Shown here one piece after another: positions 40,710 to 49,564 of a DNA stretch of 64,000 nucleotides. How positions within the stretch are numbered: position 1 is the first letter of the stretch; every line of letters begins with the position of its first letter. This stretch comes from Eubacteriales bacterium. Lineage in GTDB: Bacteria; Bacillota; Clostridia; Lachnospirales; Lachnospiraceae. Under the pieces are notes generated by a model, which was given only the letters and a program-made list of their open reading frames with translations, was not told where the DNA came from and ran no database searches. A program made the position numbers and the translations under genes. The DNA lies in NCBI GenBank assembly GCA_030524225.1, contig JAUNGV010000003.1:1-64000 (forward strand), read 5' to 3'.

Positions 40710-42575
40710 GTGAAAAACAAGATGAATTCGATTCGTTCCGGAATTGCTTCGCTGCGGGGACGACGCCCTGTCAGGGCACTGTATCTGAACAGAACGGTTG
40801 TGTGGCTGACGGTGGCGGGATATGCCGGTTTCATGATTCTGTTTCTGTGCATGAACTGGTATCTGATCGCGGAGTATCAGAGGGATAATCACACGAGAGA
40901 GGCCGGAGCGCTCCGCCAGTATACCGGGCGGGTGGAGGAGGATATGAGCGCGCTGGAGGGAATCCTGCGGGATATCTATCTGTATGATGAAGACTTTAAC
41001 TGGCTGGCCGAGAATGTGAGAGGGGCGCAGAACCGGGAATTGGCGGAGTTCAGCAGTACGTATTCTATCGTACAGAATCTGAAAAACCGGATGGCACATG
41101 ACGAATCCATGCACGGATTTTATCTGTTCTACCGCAGCTATGCCAAGAGCTACTATGGAATTGATATGGTACATATCAAACAAAATGAATCCTATAATCT
41201 GAACCGGACGATCCAGCAGATGTTTCAGGAGGAGGATGGGCAGACAGGCGGATGGTCAGTGGTCCGGGAGGGAGAGAACAGCTGTCTGCTGCTCTGTTAT
41301 CCCAAAGGAGCGGCGGCGCTCTTTGGTCTCTACAGTCTGGAGAATGCCGGTCAGATCATCGGGGAGTCTCTGGGAGAGACGGCGGCGCAGGTTGTTTTGA
41401 TGCAGAATGGGTTGGCGCTGCAGAATGAGGAACTGGCGGAGAGCCTGCGGCTGTCTGAGATTACAGAACAGTATGCGGATTCCTATGAGGGGAGAATCGG
41501 GAATCAGTACGTATATGGAAGCAGAATTACCAACACGGATGTCTGGGTCTTTATGGCGGTGCGGTACAATATATGGAGCGTCATGAACCTGACGCAAATG
41601 ATTCTGCTGCTGGCCGCCGCAGCCTCGGTGTGCTGTGTTCTCCTGCTCATCCGGTTTATGAGAAAAGAACTGGCGCAGCCGCTGCGGAGCCTGACGGATG
41701 TGATGAACCATCTCCGGCAGGATGGGAGCTATCCGGTGCCGGAGACAAAGTTCCGGTTCCGGGAACTGCAGGAAGTCAGTGACACGCTGAAAATCATGGT
41801 CGTGGAAATTGAGCGCCAGAAGCAGCGCGCCTATGAGGAAATCATCGAGCGGCAGAAGGCGACCATGCAGTATCTCCAGCTGCAGCTCAAACCGCATTTT
41901 TATTTAAACGGACTCAAGACGCTCAATGCGTTGGCGGTGGAGCGTAAGACGGACAAAATGCAGGAACTGATTCTGAGTCTTTCAGAACATCTCCGTTATC
42001 TGCTGCAGACGGAAAGAGAGAGGATTTCACTGGGGCGGGAACTTGATTTTGTGGAAAACTATGTCAGTCTGCAGCGGTATGTGACGGGACGCAGGGTGGA
42101 GTGCAGTGTGCAGTGCGATCCGGAGGAAAGAAACTGGGAGGTACCGGTGCTCTGTGTTCAGACTTTTGTGGAAAACAGTATTAAATACGCCCGTTTCGGC
42201 AGTATGAGCGCGGTGCTGCAGATCACGGTAACAGTGTCCGTTCTGGAGACGCAGGAGGGGCGTTTTCTGGATCTCGTCATCTCGGATAACGGGCAGGGAT
42301 ATCCGGAAGAGGTTCTGGAGAAGATCAACCGGACGCCGGGTGACATCGCAGCAGAAGGAGACCTGGCCACGACGTGGAGAGAGAATGAGAGCTGGCTGCT
42401 GGTGAACGAGGAGAATGTGGGGATCAATAACATCAGACGGCGCTGCCGTTTCCTGTATGGAAACCGGGCGGAGTACAGTTTCTATAACGACGGCGGCGCG
42501 GTCAGCGAGCTGATTTTGCCGGAATATCCGGGGACGGCAGAGGGGGATACGAATGAATCTGTTACTGGTGGATGA
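40710..42575 (+). CDS. YesM-type sensor histidine kinase (operon I)
   Basis: A 621-residue membrane kinase. Two transmembrane helices (about 28-50 and 290-312) frame an extracellular sensor domain, followed by HAMP, His_kinase and HATPase_c. The phosphoacceptor is H396 in LKPHFYLNGLKTL, a variation on the family consensus INPHFLFNTL. The N-box FVENSIKYA (N489) and G-box SDNGQGYP are intact. Translation probably starts at the GTG at 40710, after GGAGGGG; earlier codons are unconvincing. It overlaps the response regulator by 23 nt and should sense an oligosaccharide or a loaded binding protein. Confidence 0.9.
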   Translation: MKNKMNSIRSGIASLRGRRPVRALYLNRTVVWLTVAGYAGFMILFLCMNWYLIAEYQRDNHTREAGALRQYTGRVEEDMSALEGILRDIYLYDEDFNWLAENVRGAQNRELAEFSSTYSIVQNLKNRMAHDESMHGFYLFYRSYAKSYYGIDMVHIKQNESYNLNRTIQQMFQEEDGQTGGWSVVREGENSCLLLCYPKGAAALFGLYSLENAGQIIGESLGETAAQVVLMQNGLALQNEELAESLRLSEITEQYADSYEGRIGNQYVYGSRITNTDVWVFMAVRYNIWSVMNLTQMILLLAAAASVCCVLLLIRFMRKELAQPLRSLTDVMNHLRQDGSYPVPETKFRFRELQEVSDTLKIMVVEIERQKQRAYEEIIERQKATMQYLQLQLKPHFYLNGLKTLNALAVERKTDKMQELILSLSEHLRYLLQTERERISLGRELDFVENYVSLQRYVTGRRVECSVQCDPEERNWEVPVLCVQTFVENSIKYARFGSMSAVLQITVTVSVLETQEGRFLDLVISDNGQGYPEEVLEKINRTPGDIAAEGDLATTWRENESWLLVNEENVGINNIRRRCRFLYGNRAEYSFYNDGGAVSELILPEYPGTAEGDTNESVTGG

Positions 42576-43875
42576 TCAGAAGGAAATCTTAAAGAGTCTG
42601 CGGGAGGGAATCGCATGGGAGACTCTTCCGGTGGAGCGAATCTATACGGCGACCAGCGCGATGGAGGCCAAGCTGGTGATGATGAACTTTCCGGTGGATG
42701 TGCTGCTGACGGACATCGAGATGCCGGAGGAAAACGGTCTGAGTCTGGCAGCATGGGCGAGGGAGAATGTGACGGATCTGGAAATCGTGTTCCTGACCTC
42801 TCACCCTGATTTTTCCTATGCGCAGGAAGCGCTGCGGCTGGGGAGTTTCGACTATATTCTTCAGCCGGTACGGTACACGGACGTGGAGGCGGTGCTGCGC
42901 CGCGTGCAGGGACAACTGGAGAAGAGACGCAGTATCCGGCGGCTGGAACGCACGAGAGATCTGATGGCGGAACAGAGGGGGACGATTCTGGACGCCATGC
43001 TCTCCAAGACGCTGGCGGGCAAGACGGAGGATGCCAATCTGATTTTTGCCCATTTTGCGCAGATTCTGGAGGAGGAATGCGGCGGCTGCCGCGTGATGCC
43101 GCTGCTGATCCAGATCCAGCGCTGGAAAAAAATCACGGATACATGGGATGAAAATCTGGTGCGGATGGCGCTGGCGAACGTACTGGGGGAGTTGTTCGAG
43201 ACATATAAGGTGCAGGCATTTGTCTCAATTGTCAGGGAGAACCGATACTGGTGCTTTCTGGTGTATCCGGGTGAGCTGCCGCAGGAGGAGATTTTCTGGC
43301 AGAAACTGGAGGAATTTTACGGATTTATTCATCATCATATGGACTTCTCAGTGAGCGTCTACTGCGGAGGAGTGTTTGCGGGACTGCCGCAGGAAGAGCG
43401 GGATGGGGAAACGGATGGTGTGCCTCTCTGGGGAGAGTGTTTGACGCCGGATCTCGTCGCGGTGATCGAGGGGCTGCGTGAACTGGCGGATACCAACACG
43501 GAGAAAAGGACGGGGGTATTCCGGGAAGTGACCGGGAAAGCGGAGACTTCCGAGGAAGAGGACTGTGTGGCGACGGCGATCGAATATGTGAAGCGCAATA
43601 TCGGGAAGAATATTCTGCGCAGCGAGGTGGCGGAGCAGGTGCATCTGAACGAGGAATATTTCTCCCGTCTGTTCAAGGCAAAGACAGGAGTGACCTTTAA
43701 GGATTACGTTCTGATCGAGAAAATGAACACGGCCAAGAAACTGCTGGCGACGACGAAGCTGTCTGTGGGAATCGTCGCCTCCAAGGTTGGCTTTGACAAT
43801 TTCTCCCATTTTTCCAAAATGTTCAAAAAAATCACCGATCAGACGCCGCAGGAATATCGGAAACAGGCGGAGTGA
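42553..43875 (+). CDS. YesN-type response regulator, AraC output (operon I)
   Basis: A 440-residue regulator: receiver domain (1-120) with phosphoacceptor D54 in LLTDIEMPEENG, a central linker domain typical of YesN proteins (about 140-320), and a C-terminal AraC double helix-turn-helix (about 340-440; EVAEQVHLNEEYFSRLFKAK, VASKVGFDNFSHFSKMFK). It is the partner of the preceding kinase and probably activates the transporter genes that start 285 nt downstream. Confidence 0.92.
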   Translation: MNLLLVDDQKEILKSLREGIAWETLPVERIYTATSAMEAKLVMMNFPVDVLLTDIEMPEENGLSLAAWARENVTDLEIVFLTSHPDFSYAQEALRLGSFDYILQPVRYTDVEAVLRRVQGQLEKRRSIRRLERTRDLMAEQRGTILDAMLSKTLAGKTEDANLIFAHFAQILEEECGGCRVMPLLIQIQRWKKITDTWDENLVRMALANVLGELFETYKVQAFVSIVRENRYWCFLVYPGELPQEEIFWQKLEEFYGFIHHHMDFSVSVYCGGVFAGLPQEERDGETDGVPLWGECLTPDLVAVIEGLRELADTNTEKRTGVFREVTGKAETSEEEDCVATAIEYVKRNIGKNILRSEVAEQVHLNEEYFSRLFKAKTGVTFKDYVLIEKMNTAKKLLATTKLSVGIVASKVGFDNFSHFSKMFKKITDQTPQEYRKQAE

Positions 43876-43959
43876 GGAGGAAGAAGAAAGGATGCTGCGA
43901 CTGCGGCGGCGTAGGAATAGGAGACCGTTGTGGGGGCGGGGAATGTGCGGTTCTGAAAG

Positions 43960-44095
43960 TCACAAAAACAATAATGGAACCTCACAAAAAGAACAAAACA
44001 GGGAAAGTCGGTGGAAAAATGACAACGACAATGTCATGAAAAGCAAAAAGGGAATCATGAAAATTACAGATCCTTCCGGGACATCCGGGTAAAAT
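43960..44095 (+). promoter_or_regulatory. Candidate response-regulator site and promoter of operon I
   Basis: Two direct repeats TCACAAAAA at 43960-43968 and 43982-43990 are 22 bp apart, the two-turn spacing common for AraC-type activators. TAAAAT at 44090-44095 is a -10 candidate without a -35. A further inverted repeat ACGAC...GTCGT follows at about 44112-44130. Apart from these, 43876-44159 holds no gene. Confidence 0.4.
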
Positions 44096-44159
44096 AGAGA
44101 CAACAGAAAACGACGTAAGACAAGTCGTACAGCAGGGGATTATGAAGGAGGAAATCTGG

Positions 44160-45653
44160 ATGAGAAGAGGCAAGAGAGTACTGGCGGGAATCTGCGCGGC
44201 GGTGATGGCATTTTCGCTGGCAGCGTGTTCTTCGGGAGGATCAGGAGAAACTTCCGGTGCATCGGGAGACGCGGCGGGAAGTTCTGCGGAATCCGGCGCG
44301 GAAATCAAGACAGTGAGCTTTGCACTGCCGACCGCTTATGATACGCCGGACGGAGAACTGGTACAGGACGCAATTAACGCGATTACGGAAGAGAAATACG
44401 GCATTCATTTCAACATTTCCTATGTGGCGACGGGCAACTGGCAGCAGCAGTCCAACCTGCTTCTGACCGGCGATGAGGTAGATGTTGTGGCACTGTTCAT
44501 GACGCCTCTGGCGACATACGTCAAGAACGGACAGGTCGCGGATCTGACCGATTACTACGCCAATGCTTCCGAGGAGTTTCGCTCAATCTGGAGCGAGGAC
44601 GAGATGAAGGGCACCAGCATTAACGGAAAGATTTATGGTATTCCGAATTTCCGTAACTTCGGCAATTATTTCGGCCTGAATATTGATGAGGAGATTGCGG
44701 CGGAGTTCGGGATTGAGAACGGGCAGAAGCTCACAATGGAGGAAGTGGACGCGTTTCTTCAGGAGGCGCACGCGAAGTATCCGGATCGCTACGGTCTGGC
44801 GCCGCAGGGCGGCACCTGCCTGATTACCCAGTGGACATGGGATGGTCTCGGGGACAGCAATTACATCGGCGTTCTGTCGGATCGCGGGCAGACGACGACA
44901 GTCGAGAATATTTTCAATACGGACGACTTCGTGGAGTTCTGCACCTGGGCGCGCAAGTGGTACAACGAAGGCATGATCATGCAGGACATTTTGAGCAACA
45001 CCGAGGCGTGGCAGCCGATGATCCAGAATAAGAAGGCGATTGCGGCATTTGACAATTACGGTGTCAATGCAGTAGCAGGTATGATCCGCACCGTGATCAT
45101 TGAGCCCTGGTCGGTCTCCAACTCCTATTCTGATCTGAGCTACGGCATCAATGCGAACTCGAAGGATAAGGATGCTGCGTGGCAGGCGATGGAGATTCTG
45201 TACACAGACCAGGAGGTTTCGATCCTGCTGAATGATGGCATCGAGGGAACGCATTATGTAAAGAATGAAGACGGCACAATCTCCTTTGTGGACGGCAAGA
45301 CGGCGTCTGATGTCGGTTACGGCATGGCAGATCTGTACTGGATCACTCCGTATTCGGCGAACAGCTACCCGCTGGATATCAATGGACCGGATTTCTTCAC
45401 TGATCTTCTTGAATTCAACGAGAATACGCAGAAATCTCAGGCATTTGGTTTTGCCTTTGATATTACGCCGGTGACGGATCAGTACGCAGCCTGCTCCAAT
45501 ATCATGCTGAAATATTTCAAGCCGCTTCTCTCCGGTGCGGTCGATGTGGAGAGCACGATTCAGCAGGCCAACGAGGAACTGGCGGCGGCAGGCGTAGATG
45601 AGGTCATTGCGGAGAAACAGAGACAGCTCGACGAGTTCCTGGCACAGCAGTAA
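44160..45653 (+). CDS. Sugar ABC transporter substrate-binding lipoprotein (operon I)
   Basis: A 497-residue extracellular solute-binding protein, LplA/YtcQ type. The signal peptide ends with lipobox LAAC (C23), then a Ser/Gly-rich spacer. The body shows the family pattern of hinge domains with NGKIYGIPNF and a DUF3502-like C-terminus ending in EKQRQLDEFLAQQ. GGAGG lies 8 nt before the ATG at 44160. It would bind an oligosaccharide and deliver it to the two permeases. A hairpin follows the gene and probably favours higher expression of the binding protein. Confidence 0.92.
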   Translation: MRRGKRVLAGICAAVMAFSLAACSSGGSGETSGASGDAAGSSAESGAEIKTVSFALPTAYDTPDGELVQDAINAITEEKYGIHFNISYVATGNWQQQSNLLLTGDEVDVVALFMTPLATYVKNGQVADLTDYYANASEEFRSIWSEDEMKGTSINGKIYGIPNFRNFGNYFGLNIDEEIAAEFGIENGQKLTMEEVDAFLQEAHAKYPDRYGLAPQGGTCLITQWTWDGLGDSNYIGVLSDRGQTTTVENIFNTDDFVEFCTWARKWYNEGMIMQDILSNTEAWQPMIQNKKAIAAFDNYGVNAVAGMIRTVIIEPWSVSNSYSDLSYGINANSKDKDAAWQAMEILYTDQEVSILLNDGIEGTHYVKNEDGTISFVDGKTASDVGYGMADLYWITPYSANSYPLDINGPDFFTDLLEFNENTQKSQAFGFAFDITPVTDQYAACSNIMLKYFKPLLSGAVDVESTIQQANEELAAAGVDEVIAEKQRQLDEFLAQQ

Positions 45654-45707
45654 GAGGAATAATACAGAATAAAAAGAAAGCAGTATAGAGTTTTCAGCGA
45701 ATCGATA

Positions 45708-45778
45708 ACGCCGCGCAGAGCGCTTCCATGTAAATGCAGATCTACAGCAGTCGGGAAGATCCCTGCCGCGGCGTTTTT
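45708..45778 (+). terminator. Long-range hairpin between binding protein and permease genes (operon I)
   Basis: ACGCCGCG (45708-45715) pairs with CGCGGCGT (45767-45774), followed by TTTTT. The loop is about 50 nt. A partial terminator or mRNA-stabilising structure is likely. Confidence 0.55.
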
Positions 45779-45845
45779 GCTGCCTGATTCCGGTCAGAAA
45801 GCGGGCAGCGGACTGATTACAGAGTGTTTACGGATGGAGGTTACG

Positions 45846-46790
45846 ATGGAAAAACAGACAACCATTGCCGCAAAAAAAAGAGGCAGAATGGGAAAATGGA
45901 AAATGACGATCGCGTTGTTCTCCATGATGCTGCCGGGCTTTATCTACCTGATTATCAACAATTATATCCCGATGGCGGGACTGGTGATCGCATTCAAGAG
46001 GTTTGATTACAGTCTGGGCATGTGGGCCAGCCCATGGGCGGGACTGAGCAACTTTACCTATCTGTTCAAGACGAATGACGCGATGAATATCATGCGCAAC
46101 ACGATCCTGTACAATCTGGTGTTCATTGCACTGGGGCATCTGGTGGCGGTGACCGTGGCTATCATGCTCAACTTCCTGCGCGGCAATATGAACAAAAAAG
46201 TGTATCAGACACTGATCCTTGTTCCATATCTGATCTCCATGGTCGTGGTCTCCTATATCGTGTTCGCGTTTCTGAGTCAGGAGAATGGATTTGTAAACAA
46301 GGTGATCGAGGCGTTCGGCGGGCAGCCGATCAGCTGGTACACGCAGGCGAAGTACTGGCCTGTCATTCTGACGATCGTCAATCTGTGGAAGGGATTTGGA
46401 TACTCCAGTATTATTTATTACGCAACGGTCATCAGCATCGATTCCTCTCTTTATGAAGCGGCCCGGGTGGACGGAGCAGGCGTGTGGCGTCAGATCTGGC
46501 ACGTCACGCTGCCGGGACTGCGCGGAACGATCATTACGATGGTACTGCTGGCGATCGGGCGTATGTTCTACTCTGATTTCGGACTCTTCTATCAGGTGCC
46601 GATGCGCTCCGGTCTGATCTCATCGGCGACGGATACGATCGACGTATACGTCTACAAGGCGCTGACACAGCTCAACGATGTGGGACGCGCTTCGGCGGCG
46701 GGCTTTTTACAGTCGGTACTCGGCTTTGCCCTCGTCCTGACCGTCAACTTTATTGTCCGTAAAATCGACAAAGAGAACGCGCTGTTTTAG
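45846..46790 (+). CDS. ABC sugar permease, LplB type (operon I)
   Basis: A 314-residue permease with six helices. The EAA loop reads YEAARVDGAGVWRQIWHVTL (about 200-219), the contact site for the ATPase. The N-terminus MLPGFIYLIINNYIPMAGLV is typical of LplB proteins. ATGGAGG precedes the ATG at 45846. No ATPase gene is in the operon, so a shared MsmX/UgpC-type ATPase is expected elsewhere. Confidence 0.93.
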   Translation: MEKQTTIAAKKRGRMGKWKMTIALFSMMLPGFIYLIINNYIPMAGLVIAFKRFDYSLGMWASPWAGLSNFTYLFKTNDAMNIMRNTILYNLVFIALGHLVAVTVAIMLNFLRGNMNKKVYQTLILVPYLISMVVVSYIVFAFLSQENGFVNKVIEAFGGQPISWYTQAKYWPVILTIVNLWKGFGYSSIIYYATVISIDSSLYEAARVDGAGVWRQIWHVTLPGLRGTIITMVLLAIGRMFYSDFGLFYQVPMRSGLISSATDTIDVYVYKALTQLNDVGRASAAGFLQSVLGFALVLTVNFIVRKIDKENALF

Positions 46791-46811
46791 GAAAGGGGAA
46801 TGGAGATTACT

Positions 46812-47699
46812 ATGGGATCTAAGCGAAAAGGCGGTCAGATTGTCTTAAATATTATTTTTGTTCTGCTGGTTGTGGCGGCAGTAGCGCCGTTCCTGCTGCT
46901 GCTGTCCTCCTCACTGACGGATGAGGCGACGCTGGTGCAGAGCGGTTACAATTTTATTCCGAAAAAATTCAGTCTCGGCTCCTATATTTATCTGCTGGAC
47001 AGCGGAGAAAAGATCATGAGAGGTTATGGCATCACGGTATTTGTGACGCTGGTGGGGACGGTGCTCAGTGTGCTCTTCACGATCATGTTCGCGTATCCGC
47101 TCTCGAGAAAGGAGCTTCCGTTCCGGTATCTGGTGTCGTTCTTCGTGTTCTTTACGATGCTCTTCAACGGCGGTCTGATTCCGTCCTATATGATGTGGAC
47201 GCAGATGTTCCATGTCAAGAATACGCTGTGGGCGCTGATTTTCCCGAGCCTTCTGATGAATGGATTCTATATCATTATGATGCGCTCTTTCTTCACCGCG
47301 AGTATTCCGGACGCCCTGATTGAGGCGGCGCGGATCGACGGCTGCGGGGAGTACGGGATTCTGTTCAAGATCGTGCTGCCGCTCTCGAAGCCAATGCTGG
47401 CGACGATTTCCCTGATGGTGGGACTGGGCTACTGGAACGACTGGACGAACAGCCTGTACTATGTCACTGATGAGAAGCTGTTCAGCATTCAGGCGATTCT
47501 GAACACGATCATCACGAACATCCAGTTCCTGACCAGCGGTCAGAGTGCGGCGATACAGAGCTCCGCGGCGTCGGCTCTGCCGAGCGTGGGCATCCGCATG
47601 GCAATCGCCGTGATCGGTGTGATTCCGGTGCTGTGTATCTATCCGTTCTTCCAGAAATATTTCGTCAAGGGAATTGTGGTAGGCGGTGTGAAGGGATAA
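46812..47699 (+). CDS. ABC sugar permease, YtcP type (operon I)
   Basis: A 295-residue second permease with six helices and EAA loop IEAARIDGCGEYGILFKIVL (about 178-197). The C-terminus FFQKYFVKGIVVGGVKG is diagnostic for the YtcP branch. The ATG at 46812 is preceded by GGAG; the ATG at 46800 lies within that site. It forms a heterodimer with the preceding permease. Confidence 0.93.
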   Translation: MGSKRKGGQIVLNIIFVLLVVAAVAPFLLLLSSSLTDEATLVQSGYNFIPKKFSLGSYIYLLDSGEKIMRGYGITVFVTLVGTVLSVLFTIMFAYPLSRKELPFRYLVSFFVFFTMLFNGGLIPSYMMWTQMFHVKNTLWALIFPSLLMNGFYIIMMRSFFTASIPDALIEAARIDGCGEYGILFKIVLPLSKPMLATISLMVGLGYWNDWTNSLYYVTDEKLFSIQAILNTIITNIQFLTSGQSAAIQSSAASALPSVGIRMAIAVIGVIPVLCIYPFFQKYFVKGIVVGGVKG

Positions 47700-47745
47700 A
47701 ATAAAAACTAAATTGGAACAGAGAATCAATCGTATGCACATACGT

Positions 47746-47773
47746 AGAAGCAGCGCCGAAGGGCGCTGCTTCT
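47746..47773 (+). other. Perfect 12-bp intercistronic hairpin (permease / GH5)
   Basis: AGAAGCAGCGCC and GGCGCTGCTTCT enclose GAAG. No U-run follows, so it is more likely an mRNA processing or stability structure than a terminator. Confidence 0.6.
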
Positions 47774-47816
47774 GCAGTGGGATGGGGAGGTTTGTTGCCA
47801 CGGAAGGGAGATTACT

Positions 47817-49475
47817 ATGGGGTTTGTCAGGACAAAAGGAACACAGATTGTGGATGGAAACGGGGAGCGCCTGATTCTGCGGGGATACGGACACGGAGAC
47901 TGGATGAATCCGGAGCCGTTTATGATGGGAATTCCGTTTTCAATGGATATGAAGAATCAGCAGGGATTCCGGCAGCCGACACGGTTTGACCGGGCGAGAA
48001 TGGTGGATTACGGCCTGCGCCAGCTCTGCGGAAGCGCATATGCGGAGAGTTTCTGGCCCAGATGGATGCGGGCGCAGCTGGGGGAGGCGGATATTGCGCG
48101 GATGGCGCAGCTGGGCTATAACTCCGTGCGGCTGCCGCTGAATGCGTGGCATTTCATGCCGGAAGAGCCGGAAATTTCATTCCGGGAGGAGACGTTTGCA
48201 ATTCTGGACGAGGTTCTCGCATGGTGCGAGGCACACGGGGTCTATGCGATTCTGGATCTCCACGCGGCGCCGGGCGGTCAGTCCGGTCTCGGGTGCGACG
48301 ATGGAATCGATGACCGGGCGCAGATGTTCGCGGAGCCGGAGAGCAGGGAGAGGACGATCCGCCTCTGGGAAGAGATTGCATCCCGTTATGTACAGCGGGA
48401 GATTATCGCGGGGTACGATCTGCTCAACGAGCCGCTCTCCGGCGCGGGGATGGCGGAGCGCTGCGGAGAGCTCGCTGCCTTTTACGACGAGCTGATTCCC
48501 CGCATCCGCCGCGTGGACAGGAATCACATGGTTATGCTCGAGGGGAGCTGCTTTTCGATGGATCTGGATATTTTCGATCACGACTATGATCCGGAGACGC
48601 ATAACTGGTGTATCGCGACGCATTTCTACGGCTTCTCGCCGCAGCTGCGGGAGCTGTACCGCTTCCTCTGGGCGGGCCGTCAGTGCGGCGTTCCGGTCTG
48701 GATCGGAGAGGGCGGAACCGGGCCGGTGGAGAACGCCGTGTTCTATCAGATCGCAGAGGAATTCGACATGGGGTATGCGCTCTGGTCGTGGAAAGGAGCA
48801 AGACAACGGGACGGCTACAATCTGGGCGTCGTGGAGCGGCCTCTGCCGGAGGGCTGGGATCAGATCGTCGCTTACATCGCAGAGGGCGGACCGCGGCCAT
48901 CGTATGCGCGGGCACAGGAGATTTTTGACGAGCTGATTGAAAACTCCCGTCTGGAACACTGTACAGTGGATGAGACAATTCACCGCTACAATACGCGCCG
49001 GGCTGGGATCGAGCTTCCTGCGGCGGGCTACGATCAGGGACGTCCCGGCAGGGAGGCGATTCTGGGACACTGGCAGCTGGGCAATCCCTTCGGCTACCGG
49101 ACAGAGAATCCCGTGAAGCTGACGCTGCGCGACGGGGCGAGGATTCCGCTGCACAAGGTGGTCTTTGAGGATTCCAGACCGGAGAGAAAGCCGCTGGAGG
49201 AACTGCTGCTGGAACTGACAGCGGGCGAGTATGTGGAGTATACGATCCGGGAGGTGTGCAGAGTCAGCGTGACGGCGCGCGCCCTGACAGACGGCGCGGC
49301 GATTGTCCTCTCGGCAGGCGGCAGAGAAGAGACATGCGAAGTCGGCAGGACACAGGAAATGACGTCCTGCGGCGCGCTGGCGGTGACGGAGCAGGAGGGC
49401 GCAGTCGTGCGGCTGTTCTGCAAAGCGGGAACCGTGCAGGTGGATAAGGTTAGATTTGAGAGAGATACCGAGTAA
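47817..49475 (+). CDS. GH5-type glycoside hydrolase with C-terminal beta domain
   Basis: A 552-residue enzyme with a GH5-like TIM barrel (about 1-370). The acid/base is E205 in DLLNEP and the nucleophile is E298 in WIGEGG. HAAPGGQSG and HFYGFSPQ are further active-site blocks. The last 150 residues form a carbohydrate-binding-like beta-sandwich. No signal peptide, so it probably cleaves imported oligosaccharides in the cytoplasm. GGGAG lies 8 nt before the ATG. It is the fourth structural gene of operon I. Confidence 0.88.
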   Translation: MGFVRTKGTQIVDGNGERLILRGYGHGDWMNPEPFMMGIPFSMDMKNQQGFRQPTRFDRARMVDYGLRQLCGSAYAESFWPRWMRAQLGEADIARMAQLGYNSVRLPLNAWHFMPEEPEISFREETFAILDEVLAWCEAHGVYAILDLHAAPGGQSGLGCDDGIDDRAQMFAEPESRERTIRLWEEIASRYVQREIIAGYDLLNEPLSGAGMAERCGELAAFYDELIPRIRRVDRNHMVMLEGSCFSMDLDIFDHDYDPETHNWCIATHFYGFSPQLRELYRFLWAGRQCGVPVWIGEGGTGPVENAVFYQIAEEFDMGYALWSWKGARQRDGYNLGVVERPLPEGWDQIVAYIAEGGPRPSYARAQEIFDELIENSRLEHCTVDETIHRYNTRRAGIELPAAGYDQGRPGREAILGHWQLGNPFGYRTENPVKLTLRDGARIPLHKVVFEDSRPERKPLEELLLELTAGEYVEYTIREVCRVSVTARALTDGAAIVLSAGGREETCEVGRTQEMTSCGALAVTEQEGAVVRLFCKAGTVQVDKVRFERDTE

Positions 49476-49502
49476 AAACGGAAGACAGTGATCAGGAAAA
49501 GG

Positions 49503-49537
49503 GCTCTGCCGGAGCGGGGAAGCCGCTGCGGCAGGGC
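49503..49537 (+). other. Intercistronic hairpin (GH5 / GH78)
   Basis: GCTCTGCCG pairs with CGGCAGGGC, with an inner AGCGG / CCGCT stem. No U-run. Same style as the hairpins at 47746 and 56482. Confidence 0.5.
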
Positions 49538-49564
49538 AGACACGGGCAGGAAGCAGGAGGCGTT

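Noticed and set aside
46795..46812. GGAATGGAGATTACT before the second permease, resembling the leader end
   Set aside because: No CGCTCC or hairpins upstream; ordinary ribosome binding site. The same holds for 9334-9345.
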